The notes below the pieces were generated by a model. It made no database searches. It saw nothing but the letters and a program-made list of their open reading frames with translations, and was not told the DNA's origin. Positions 49,702 through 58,302 of a DNA stretch of 64,000 nucleotides are shown here, in pieces; positions within the stretch are counted from its first letter, which is position 1, and the number at the start of each line of letters is the position of its first letter. Source of the DNA: Chryseobacterium sp. CY350 (GTDB lineage Bacteria > Bacteroidota > Bacteroidia > Flavobacteriales > Weeksellaceae). Where the stretch lies: assembly GCF_027945075.1 (NCBI RefSeq), contig NZ_CP116034.1:3348001-3412000 (forward strand), given 5' to 3'. Both the position numbers and the translations under genes were made by a program.

Positions 49702-51342
49702 TTAATTTTTTGTTATTCTGAAATATTCAAAATCTGCGTAGCCACCGCGGTTTGCTTTCTGAGTGCTTACCGAATATAATCCTACTTTTGCACCGATCCA
49801 TTTTCCGGGTTTTGCCTGAAATGGTTCGCCGGCTTTGATGAAATTTTTACCGTTTTCGCTGTAGCTGAAAGTGCAAATTCCGTTCGGTTCGCTGACGTTA
49901 ACTTTAAAATACGCTTCGTTACCTTTTAATTTGGTTTCAAACAAAACTTTTTCTTCACCACCTTTTTCAGCCTTTTCAGCTTTTCTCAACTGAACGTAAT
50001 ATCCGTCTGTTTTATTAGTGATGACAATCGAGGCGTGATCCATTCCCATAACTAACAGTCCCGCAGTTTTTCCTTCTTTGGCATCTTCGGGAGTCAACTT
50101 AACTTTTGTGGAAGCCACAAAATTCGGAGCCGGAAATTTTTGAGTCAGAAGATTCGGAACGTTCCAAAGGTTTTTATCGTTTTCACCAATTTTCATGGAG
50201 AATAATCTCAGAAATTTCTGTCCGGGAAGTTTGGAAGACCATACTATATTTTCGTTGGCACTCCATTGCCATTGCAGACCTAATTTTTCACCATCAAACT
50301 CATCCGTTTCAGCTGGAGTTACAATAGGATAAGTTTTCCCGACGTTTGGTTTTTTATAAGTTAAAACCGGTTCACCAATTCCGTTTTTATCGTTATCGAT
50401 TCCCATTACAGGCCAGTCTTTTTCCCATTTCATTGGCTGCAAATGCACGATTCTTCCTCCTGCATCCACATCCTGAAAATGATAGAACCAGTTTTCACCG
50501 GATGGAGTATCAACCCAAGCTCCCTGATGCGGACCGTTTATTTTTGTTTTTCCCTGTTCGAGAACAATTTTCTCTTCGTAAGGACCATAAATATTTTTTG
50601 ATCTTAAAACCAATTGCCAACCCGTCGCCACACCTCCCGCCGGAGCGAAAACGTAGTAATAGCCGTTTCTTTTGTACATTTTTGGACCTTCAACTGTCGG
50701 ATGAGCATCGTGACCATCGAAAATATGTACCCCTTTATCCAAAACTTTCGTTCCCTCGGGATTCATTTTATTTAATGACAAGAGACTTTTCACTCCGGCG
50801 CGGCTTCCTGCCCAACCGTGAACCAAATAAGCTTGTCCGTCTTCATCCCAGAACGGACAGGAATCAATTAAACCTTTCCCTTTCATTACCAAAACGGGTT
50901 CGTCCCATTTTCCCAAAGGATCTTTGGTTTTTACCATGTAAATTCCGAAATCAGGATCGCCCCAATAAATATAGAATTCTCCTTTATGGAAACGGATTGC
51001 CGGAGCCCAAACCGCATCACCTCTTCTTGGAACAGCGAAATGTTCTTTTGGTAAAACATCCTGAATAGCGTAGTTCACCAATTTCCAGTTGACCATATCT
51101 TTTGAATGAAGGATTGGCAATCCCGGAGCCTCGTTGAAACTTGAAGCGGTCATATAATAATCATCGCCAAAGCGCGTAACGTCCGGATCTGAGTAATCTG
51201 CATACAAAATCGGGTTTCTGTAGTTTTTTCCGTGATCGGCTGTCCAGACTTCTGAAACGTAAGGTTTTTCCTGTGCATTTAAATAAGTTGATGCAATAGA
51301 GAATGCGGTTATTGAAAGTATATTTAAAATTTTGTTTGTCAT
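49702..51342 (-). CDS. GH43 glycosidase with C-terminal concanavalin-like domain
   Basis: 546 residues with signal peptide (ILSITAFSIASTYLNAQ). Five-bladed propeller GH43 catalytic residues: Asp52 (YSDPDV), Asp160 (GLIDSCPF) and Glu218 (PTVEGPKM). Residues ~345-545 are a DUF1349/beta-xylosidase C-terminal-like domain (TDEFDGEKLGLQWQW, KVGLYSVSTQKANRGGYADFEYFRI). Acts on arabinose- or xylose/galactose-type side chains; the pectin context favours removal of arabinan or galactan branches. Preferred linkage not readable. Confidence 0.9.
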   Translation of the reverse strand: MTNKILNILSITAFSIASTYLNAQEKPYVSEVWTADHGKNYRNPILYADYSDPDVTRFGDDYYMTASSFNEAPGLPILHSKDMVNWKLVNYAIQDVLPKEHFAVPRRGDAVWAPAIRFHKGEFYIYWGDPDFGIYMVKTKDPLGKWDEPVLVMKGKGLIDSCPFWDEDGQAYLVHGWAGSRAGVKSLLSLNKMNPEGTKVLDKGVHIFDGHDAHPTVEGPKMYKRNGYYYVFAPAGGVATGWQLVLRSKNIYGPYEEKIVLEQGKTKINGPHQGAWVDTPSGENWFYHFQDVDAGGRIVHLQPMKWEKDWPVMGIDNDKNGIGEPVLTYKKPNVGKTYPIVTPAETDEFDGEKLGLQWQWSANENIVWSSKLPGQKFLRLFSMKIGENDKNLWNVPNLLTQKFPAPNFVASTKVKLTPEDAKEGKTAGLLVMGMDHASIVITNKTDGYYVQLRKAEKAEKGGEEKVLFETKLKGNEAYFKVNVSEPNGICTFSYSENGKNFIKAGEPFQAKPGKWIGAKVGLYSVSTQKANRGGYADFEYFRITKN

Positions 51343-51397
51343 AAAATCAGATTTTTGATCTGGTTTGTGTAATGTTAGAATGAAATATTTTTTTCAC

Positions 51398-51549
51398 CAT
51401 TAAGGATTTAAGAAAATACCAAAGCTTTATTTAAGAAATCAATAAATTGATTTTGATTAAGATCATTAAGGATTACGCTTAAAGCGATCGGCTTCATAAA
51501 ATCTTAGATTTTACCTTAAAAAAAACTTAATCCTTTAATTCCCTTAATG
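51398..51549. repeat. Nested inverted repeat element, related to 46434-46586
   Basis: Outer CATTAAGGATTTAAG (from 51398) pairs imperfectly with CTTAATCCTTTAATTCCCTTAATG (to 51549). AATCAATAAATTGATTTT (51437-51454) is the reverse complement of the shared core in the other element. Gap between GH105 and GH43. Confidence 0.55.
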
Positions 51550-51558
51550 TTTTAAAAT

Positions 51559-52818
51559 TTATTTTTCAAATTCCAAACTTGCCAGAATAAACGGTCCTGT
51601 TCCTTTTCCGTCATTCGAACGGATTTCTTCATTGACATAATATTCGTAAGAACCGTCTCTGTAAGGTTTTCCTCCTAATCCGGCAACGGCACAACATTTA
51701 TTTAAATTAACAACGCCGTTTTCATCAACGGTAATCAGATTTTTGATGATTCCGTCATAGCCTTTTTTAGCGGCAGCTTTGTATGATTGTGGTAAATAAC
51801 CTTTGTTTACTGATTTAATCATGGTGTAAACAAACATCGCCGAGGCCGTTGCCTCTTCGTAATTACCATTCGCCAAAGGCTTATCTAAAACCTGGTACCA
51901 AAGACCGGATTTTTTATCCTGATATTTGATAACCGCGTCCGAATACGATTTGATGTAAGAAATAATTCTCGCTCTTCCCGGATGGTCTTTAGGCAAATAA
52001 TCGAGAACATCTACCATCGCCATTCCGTACCAACCCATTGCTCTTCCCCAGAAATTGGGTGAAAGTCCGGTTTCTTTGTTTGCCCAGGCTTCTTTTTTGC
52101 TCTCGTCCCAAGCGTGATACAGCAATCCTGTTTTTTTATCTAAAAGATTTTTCTGAACCGAGTCAAACTGAAAAACAATATCATCATACGCTTTTGTAGC
52201 ATCTGTACCTTTGGTGAAATCTTTCGTATAATGCGTATAGAAAGGCATTCCCATGTATAAACCATCTAACCAAACCTGATTAGGATAGATTTTTTTGTGC
52301 CAGAAAGAACCTTCATTCGTTCTAGGCTGTCCGTCGATTTGTAAACGAAGTGTTTGAAGCGCTTCCAGGTATTTGTCTTTTTTCTCTTTTTCGTAAAGAT
52401 AAAGCAATACGTTTCCACTGTTCAGAAGGTCGATATTGTATTTTTCAAGATCATAGGTAAGAATTGTACCGTCTTCTTTGATCAGAGTTTCACCGAAACC
52501 GCTGATGTAGTCGTAGTATTCTTTTTTTCCTGTTTTGATGTACAATTGTTCAGCTCCGTCCAAAACAATTGCAGATGGATAGGTCCATTTCGGGCTTTTG
52601 CTGAAATCCAGCATCCACGCTTCCGGGAATCTTTGCATTTCAGAAAGCATCATTCTTTCAGACCATTTCAGATTTGTTGGAACTACTTTTCCTGATTTTG
52701 CCGTTTGACTTGTCGGTTTTGCAGCAGTTGCAGTTTTTGTCTGTGCACAAGCCAGAAACATTCCTGAACCTAAAACCGCAACAGCGTATATTTTTAATTT
52801 TTGATTAATAAAACTCAT
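51559..52818 (-). CDS. Unsaturated rhamnogalacturonyl hydrolase, GH105
   Basis: 419 residues, lipobox LAC (Cys24), so a periplasmic lipoprotein. GH105 alpha/alpha-barrel features: SERMMLSEMQRFPEAW near 53, catalytic-type Asp185 in NQVWLDGLYMG, GLSPNFWGRAMGWYGMAMVDVL near 250 and DGSYEYYV near 395. Releases the unsaturated uronate from lyase products (from rhamnogalacturonan or homogalacturonan), supplying KdgF. 12 bp after the DUF4861 gene in the leftward run. Confidence 0.92.
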   Translation of the reverse strand: MSFINQKLKIYAVAVLGSGMFLACAQTKTATAAKPTSQTAKSGKVVPTNLKWSERMMLSEMQRFPEAWMLDFSKSPKWTYPSAIVLDGAEQLYIKTGKKEYYDYISGFGETLIKEDGTILTYDLEKYNIDLLNSGNVLLYLYEKEKKDKYLEALQTLRLQIDGQPRTNEGSFWHKKIYPNQVWLDGLYMGMPFYTHYTKDFTKGTDATKAYDDIVFQFDSVQKNLLDKKTGLLYHAWDESKKEAWANKETGLSPNFWGRAMGWYGMAMVDVLDYLPKDHPGRARIISYIKSYSDAVIKYQDKKSGLWYQVLDKPLANGNYEEATASAMFVYTMIKSVNKGYLPQSYKAAAKKGYDGIIKNLITVDENGVVNLNKCCAVAGLGGKPYRDGSYEYYVNEEIRSNDGKGTGPFILASLEFEK

Positions 52819-52830
52819 TGTAAGTCAATT

Positions 52831-53841
52831 TTAAAGTTGATTGTTATTATCTAAAATTTCTAATTTTTTATCTAAATCTTTGTAAAATTCTTCTTCCGTT
52901 TTTATTCCGTTCGGTTCCTGTGACCAGGCTCCCATAAAGTAATACGAAACATTTTTTGTCTTTTTGAAAACCACCACGTGAGTCGATTTTGTTTTTACAA
53001 TTTTATCTAAATAACCGATAGGGTAGAAGATGACCATTCCTAACTGATCTTCTTTTTTAGCTAAAGTCTGCGTTCCGTACGTTGCAATGTAGCCCCATTT
53101 TTTGTTTTTACTGACCGCCTCTTTCATGGGAATGTCTTTAAACGCAACAATTCCGGTACATAATCCTGAAAGTGTTTCATTTAAATTTAAATCAACCTTT
53201 ACAAAACGGTCTTTGTTGAAAATCGTCAGCTTCGATTGAAGATCCACCGCTTTTCCCCACGTTTTCCAGCCTTTGTAATCGATGGTTGCAAAAGATTTAT
53301 CGCTTTCGTTCACCACTTTTGCGTTGGTACTTTTTACAGTTTTAAAAGTTTCCACAAAATCGTTCTGCTCATCATATCTTCCGTAGGAACCAACACCGAT
53401 GGTACGGCCGGATTTTAAAATATCCTGTCCCCAAGGTGCGTCATGATGGTATGTTTCAAAGCCGTCTTGTCCGACTTCCGGCAACACCAAAGTATTCACT
53501 TTCTTGCCGAAAATATCTGTGGCATTTCTCCAGTCCAGATATAATCGATAGGCAATTTGATTGTTCTCTAAGCCGATTCCTTCGTATCTGATATAGTAAG
53601 AATGGTCGGTATGTTCGGCCGGAAGTTGTAATTCATTGACGTTTTTGAAAGTTCCGCCAATGTATTCATTGCCCTGCCATTTTCCGCCGTCTTTAATAGA
53701 TAATTCTGCGTAGGAGAAAGGAGTTTTAGGATTTTTACGGATATTTTCGATGACGTTTTTCTGTGCGAATGACGAACCGGTTGCAAAAACAGCTCCCGCT
53801 AATATAAGTTTGATAATTTTTGATTTTAATTTTTCTGACAT
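52831..53841 (-). CDS. DUF4861 family secreted protein (second copy)
   Basis: 336 residues with signal peptide (LILAGAVFATGSSFAQ). Shares with the 36955 product the order of blocks: VNELQLPAEHTDHSYYIRYEGIGLENNQIAYRLYLDWRNA, DAPWGQDILKSGRTIGVGSYG, and a closing beta-sheet part, so it is a DUF4861 member, though about 60 residues shorter. Enzyme or binding role unknown; placed between PL1 and GH105 in an otherwise catalytic operon. Confidence 0.82.
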   Translation of the reverse strand: MSEKLKSKIIKLILAGAVFATGSSFAQKNVIENIRKNPKTPFSYAELSIKDGGKWQGNEYIGGTFKNVNELQLPAEHTDHSYYIRYEGIGLENNQIAYRLYLDWRNATDIFGKKVNTLVLPEVGQDGFETYHHDAPWGQDILKSGRTIGVGSYGRYDEQNDFVETFKTVKSTNAKVVNESDKSFATIDYKGWKTWGKAVDLQSKLTIFNKDRFVKVDLNLNETLSGLCTGIVAFKDIPMKEAVSKNKKWGYIATYGTQTLAKKEDQLGMVIFYPIGYLDKIVKTKSTHVVVFKKTKNVSYYFMGAWSQEPNGIKTEEEFYKDLDKKLEILDNNNQL

Positions 53842-53889
53842 AATACTTTCGTTTTAGATAACCATTTAAGGTAAAAGTTCAGTGACTTT

Positions 53890-55335
53890 CTACTGTTTTT
53901 CGGTTATTTTTTTCACAAGGTCATTTATGTAAACCTCGATATTGTCATAGTTTTTATCTAAATCTCTTCCGTTGGCATTGGTTGTTTTCGGGTCTAGATT
54001 ATTTTTGATTTCCCAGTCATCGGGCATTCCATCGTTGTCTGAATCGAGTAGAGCTTTTCCGGGTTTTAAATCAGGAAATCCTCCGACGTCTTCCTGCGAA
54101 TCGATGATTCCGTTGTCGCTTCCGAGCGAACCTTTATGAGAAAATGTTCCGTTTTTTACATGTTCCAAAACACGTAGATCTACCGCATCTCTTACCAAAC
54201 TCGCCCCTCCGATTTTTAATATTTTTTCATACGCCTCTTTCGGAGAATCAGTTTTTACGTTATTCTTTATATCGTGCGGCTGATTGATTTTAATTGAATT
54301 TTTATCGGTATCTGTTAAATTGTAAGCAGATTTCATCTGATTGAAAACACCTAAATTCCAATTGTCTGCGGTAACTTCAGGATTTCCTTCTGAAACATTT
54401 CCATTGATGTAATATTTGCCCCAAATGTTATAAACTTCAGTTTCAGGCTTTTCGTTTTTATCGATGGCAGCAATTCTTTTTTTGTTCATCGATGCAGGTC
54501 CGGGTTTGTAATAATTGTTGACGAGATTTACATTCATTCCTTCGCCACCGTAAATATTATTGTGACCCCAATTGTAGATTACATTATTTCTGAAATCGGT
54601 TAAATCCGTCAGTGCAAATTTACTTCCTGCATATTCTCCCAACCTTGGATTTCTGCTGTCGTGGTTGGCGTAGATATTATGATGAAAAGAAGCGAATTTT
54701 CCGCCGGCAATTCCGCCATATCCGTGTGCGCCTTTCTGGTGAGCTGAATTTCTAAGGCTTTCTGTAATCACACACCATTGAAGCGTGGTATTTTCATTCA
54801 CATAAATTGAAACCGTTTCATCGGTTGACCAACTCATCGAACAGTGATCGAAAATCAGATTTTTAATAAATCTTGCGCCTAAAGCATCGCCTTCATATTT
54901 TTTCTTGTCACCCATTCTGAAACGCATGAAACGGATGATGACATTGTCTGCTGCGACAAAAGTTTCATAGTTGGCAACCGTGATTCCGTCTCCGGGAGCG
55001 GTTTGTCCGGCAATCGTAACGTCACCTTCTTTTATTCTTAAAGGAGATTCAAGGAAAATCGTACCGGCAGTTTTAAAAACAATATATCTCGGACCTTTCT
55101 GTTCTAAAGCGTGTCTTAAAGTTCCTTCCGAACCATCATCTGTCAATTTAGTTACGAAGACAACTTTTCCGCCACGACCACCAGTGGTAAATCTTCCAAA
55201 ACCTTCTGCACCAGGGAAACTGATCGGCTTGCCTGAAACCATTGTTTCAGATTCAGCTGATGTTTTTACCTGGCTCGTACAACTTTGTAAAGATAAAATT
55301 CCCAAAAGGAAGATTGAAGGAAAAAGTATTTTCAT
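53890..55335 (-). CDS. Pectate lyase, PL1 family, lipoprotein
   Basis: 481 residues, lipobox LQSC (Cys19). PL1 beta-helix: ISFPGAEGFGRFTTGGRGGKVVFVTKLTDDGSEGTLRHAL at 38-78, VTIAGQTAPGDGITV, FDHCSMSWSTDETVSI, HHNIYANHDSRNPRLGEYA (with Arg in RNPR, the usual catalytic Arg area). The C-terminal DSDNDGMPDDWEIKNNLDP is a thrombospondin-type-3-like Ca site common in secreted Bacteroidota enzymes. Surface or periplasmic. Cleaves homogalacturonan. Confidence 0.92.
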   Translation of the reverse strand: MKILFPSIFLLGILSLQSCTSQVKTSAESETMVSGKPISFPGAEGFGRFTTGGRGGKVVFVTKLTDDGSEGTLRHALEQKGPRYIVFKTAGTIFLESPLRIKEGDVTIAGQTAPGDGITVANYETFVAADNVIIRFMRFRMGDKKKYEGDALGARFIKNLIFDHCSMSWSTDETVSIYVNENTTLQWCVITESLRNSAHQKGAHGYGGIAGGKFASFHHNIYANHDSRNPRLGEYAGSKFALTDLTDFRNNVIYNWGHNNIYGGEGMNVNLVNNYYKPGPASMNKKRIAAIDKNEKPETEVYNIWGKYYINGNVSEGNPEVTADNWNLGVFNQMKSAYNLTDTDKNSIKINQPHDIKNNVKTDSPKEAYEKILKIGGASLVRDAVDLRVLEHVKNGTFSHKGSLGSDNGIIDSQEDVGGFPDLKPGKALLDSDNDGMPDDWEIKNNLDPKTTNANGRDLDKNYDNIEVYINDLVKKITEKQ

Positions 55336-55352
55336 TTAAAACTTTTATAAGA

Positions 55353-56378
55353 TTATTGAACAGCTTTTTTGAAGTTCCAGTTGTCTTTTCCTGAAAGAAT
55401 ATTTTTAGCAGTATATTTTTTACTTTGCTCTTTCGTTAGCTGATGTGACCATGAAACTCTTTTTTCAGCATTAGCTCCTGAACCTTTAGAGTTGTATTCT
55501 GCATAGAAAGTCGTTTTCTCAGCATCAGGTTTAGACCAGTTGTGCCAACCTTCAGATTTGATTGTGGAATCGATTGCACAATGAATATAAACAGTTTTGG
55601 CAAATGGTCTCCACGGACGACCCAAATATACTGAATTTGCATCGGCATCTCCTGTTAAATTACAGTTAATAAACACAAATCCGAATTCATTTCCTTCAAT
55701 GGTAGAAGCAGCAGTAACGTAAGAAGCATCTTTTTTTGAGTAAATTGTACAGTTTTCAAAAACCGCAGTTCCGGCTCCGAAAATATAATCGGTAGTTCCT
55801 TCTATGTAACAATTTTTGAAATAGTTTCTGGAGATTTTAGATTTGTCAGGATTATCCTGAGCTCCTTTAATGTAGAGTGTATCCTGAAATCCTAAAAATT
55901 TGCAATTTTCAAAAGCAATTCGGTCACCTGTCGTTAAAACGGCAACTGCTTGTCCGACTGGACCTGCGTTGTTTTGAAACGTGATATTTTTAGCTGAAAA
56001 ATCATCAGAAAAGATAAAAAAAGATGATGAGCCTGTCGTTCCTATATTTTTACCCTCAGCATTTTGCTTTGAAGCATGATCACCGTAAACTAAGATCGTG
56101 TTTTCTGCATTTTCTCCGATTAAAAAAATCGGACTTTTTGCAGCATCAACACTTATTTTTTCTCTGTAAGTTCCGGGTTTTACAATGATTTTCGTTCTTA
56201 CTGTTTTTCCTTCTTCAACAGAATTGATCGCCTGCTGAATTGTAGTGAAATTTCCTTTTCCGTCCTTCGAAACTACGATAGTTTTATCATCATTAATTTT
56301 GAAAGAAAGAAGACTGATTGCGACTAATGAAAAAATAGACAAGAATTTTATTTTTCTGTAAAGACTTGAAATCTTCAT
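55353..56378 (-). CDS. Pectin methylesterase, CE8 (copy 1)
   Basis: 341 residues with an N-terminal signal anchor (LSIFSLVAISLLSF). CE8 motifs: NFTTIQQAINSV, GFQDTLYI (Gln165, Asp166), GTTDYIFGAG (Asp197), YLGRPWRPFAKTVY (Arg254). Same reaction as the copy at 45427, which differs in several loops (extra TTGSSSFF segment here). First enzyme gene after susD, with an 86-bp gap. Confidence 0.93.
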   Translation of the reverse strand: MKISSLYRKIKFLSIFSLVAISLLSFKINDDKTIVVSKDGKGNFTTIQQAINSVEEGKTVRTKIIVKPGTYREKISVDAAKSPIFLIGENAENTILVYGDHASKQNAEGKNIGTTGSSSFFIFSDDFSAKNITFQNNAGPVGQAVAVLTTGDRIAFENCKFLGFQDTLYIKGAQDNPDKSKISRNYFKNCYIEGTTDYIFGAGTAVFENCTIYSKKDASYVTAASTIEGNEFGFVFINCNLTGDADANSVYLGRPWRPFAKTVYIHCAIDSTIKSEGWHNWSKPDAEKTTFYAEYNSKGSGANAEKRVSWSHQLTKEQSKKYTAKNILSGKDNWNFKKAVQ

Positions 56379-56464
56379 AGATTTTATTTTTTATGAAAAT
56401 ACAGACTTTACTCTGGTGAAAGAGAAAGTCTGTATTGAAATTAATATAAATGTATTTTTTAATT

Positions 56465-58291
56465 CTAATAACCGTAATCTTGGGTCAGATTGTAGTTATT
56501 CTGAATGTATTCAAAGTAAATAGGCAATAATTCTCTCTTATTTGCCTGGAAATACTGTGCATATCCTGCGGAAGGATCATTAACGTATGTTGCGGTAATT
56601 CCTGCTCTCCATGCAATAACTTTGTAACCTGCAGGCGTTGTAGCAGATTGATTAGGAAGATAAAATACCTGGCTTTTGTCTGTTCCTGTCGTATAAACAT
56701 CGATCGCTGTAATGTTCTGCTGAGCAGTTTTGGTAGGATCGTAAACAGAATTTTTGTAGTAAATATTCAAAGGTACATTTGCGTAAGCTCCTACACCGTT
56801 GATGAAATCTGTCAGTTTCTGTTTAGTTTCAGCAATTTTTGTAGCCAATAAATTCCAACGGATCAAATCGTATTTTCTGATTCCTTCAGAACCCAGTTCT
56901 AATAATCTTTCTTTTACAATTGCATTAAAGAAACCTACTTTATCGGAAGGAATTGTTCCTACCTGACCAAGATTTCCTGCGTATGCTCTGTTTCTAACTG
57001 CTAAAAGAGCATTTTTTGCTTCCTGTGAAGGTGCTCCGTGAATTTCGTTGTCAGCTTCTGCAAACATTAGCATTACATCAGAAAGACGGATCAAAGGCCA
57101 GTCAACGGCAAGTGTTTGTGAAGGTCCGGTAATGTTTGTCCACGATTTTCTATATTTAGAATCTGTCCAGGCATTAGAAGCGACCAATTCAGCTTGATTT
57201 GAATTATTTACCTTAAAAATCCCTACGTTCATGTCTCTTCTAAGATCATATTTTGTGAATTCGTAGAAATAAACAGGTAAGGCATTGATACCACCACCAC
57301 CTTTCCAGGTTGAATTGTCATCATGCTTAAGACCGTTATAATATCCTATTTTAGAATCTGTTCTGGTACCACCACCAAACGCACCAACAGAGAAAATAAC
57401 TTCATTGGTTGCGTCCTGAGCATTTGTGTGTAAAGCACGGAATACATTTTCATAACTTGGGTTAAGGCTGTGTTCACCAGCATGATTCATAATGTCCTTA
57501 CATTCGTCTAAAGCGATCTGAAAATATTTCTGAGGATTAGATCCCTGAGCCATGATCTGCGGGCTTCTTCTCAAAGAATATCCTGCTCTGGCTAAAGCGA
57601 TTCTTGCTCTCAGACCTTTCACTGCGCCTTTAGAAATTCTGTTGCTTGTAGTTCCGCCTTCGGATCTCCAAGGAACTAAAGTTGCAGCTTTTTCAAGATC
57701 GATGATCATTTGATCATAAATAATGTCTCTGTCTGTTTTTGGCTGATTTTGTTCGGCCACATCAGAAGCAGGAACAAGATAGAATGGTACATCTCCCCAG
57801 TTTCTGATCAGTTCATAGTAATATTGCGCTCTCAGCGTTAAAGCTTCACCCAAATATCTGTCCATCAGTTTTTTATCTTCCGCAGATCCTGTCTGCATCA
57901 CTGGTGATAATGGGATGTTTTTAATTACAAGATTAGCACGCTCAATTCCTGTATACAATTTTGAGAAAGGATTGTTAAGCTCTGTATTAGTGGTACATGC
58001 ACCGAAAGTAGCAACACCTCTTCTGTCGTTACAGTTATAACTTCCTGAAGTTCTGAAATCGTCTCCGGAGTGAGGAATAATTAATGACAATCTTTGTCCG
58101 TAACCGTCGTCACCTCCTAATTGGGCATAAACACCAACTAATGCTGAAAATGTATCTGCGGTGCTGTCAAACTGCTGTGCTTCAGAGATACTTGATAAGT
58201 TTTCCGGCTCTAGAAAGTCGCTGCACGATGAGTTTAAGAAAAGTGCTCCTAGTAAGCAACTTGCTATAAATATTGATTTAGATTTTTTCAT
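56465..58291 (-). CDS. SusD/RagB family glycan-binding lipoprotein
   Basis: 608 residues, lipobox with Cys23 (LFLNSSCSDFLEPE). SusD pattern: TPR-rich N-terminal half (YLGEALTLRAQYYYELIRNWGDVPFYL), RISKGAVKGLRARIALARAGYS, WPLIRLSDVMLMFAEADNE, RLLELGSEGIRKYDLIRW. Works as the lid of the SusC transporter on the cell surface; binds pectin oligosaccharides here by context. 11 bp after susC. Confidence 0.93.
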   Translation of the reverse strand: MKKSKSIFIASCLLGALFLNSSCSDFLEPENLSSISEAQQFDSTADTFSALVGVYAQLGGDDGYGQRLSLIIPHSGDDFRTSGSYNCNDRRGVATFGACTTNTELNNPFSKLYTGIERANLVIKNIPLSPVMQTGSAEDKKLMDRYLGEALTLRAQYYYELIRNWGDVPFYLVPASDVAEQNQPKTDRDIIYDQMIIDLEKAATLVPWRSEGGTTSNRISKGAVKGLRARIALARAGYSLRRSPQIMAQGSNPQKYFQIALDECKDIMNHAGEHSLNPSYENVFRALHTNAQDATNEVIFSVGAFGGGTRTDSKIGYYNGLKHDDNSTWKGGGGINALPVYFYEFTKYDLRRDMNVGIFKVNNSNQAELVASNAWTDSKYRKSWTNITGPSQTLAVDWPLIRLSDVMLMFAEADNEIHGAPSQEAKNALLAVRNRAYAGNLGQVGTIPSDKVGFFNAIVKERLLELGSEGIRKYDLIRWNLLATKIAETKQKLTDFINGVGAYANVPLNIYYKNSVYDPTKTAQQNITAIDVYTTGTDKSQVFYLPNQSATTPAGYKVIAWRAGITATYVNDPSAGYAQYFQANKRELLPIYFEYIQNNYNLTQDYGY

Positions 58292-58302
58292 GATAATAAA
58301 TT

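Noticed and set aside
50346..51068. 240-codon plus-strand frame inside the GH43 gene
   Set aside because: Antisense to catalytic GH43 blocks and rich in Arg/His/Pro/Phe, as expected for a complement shadow.
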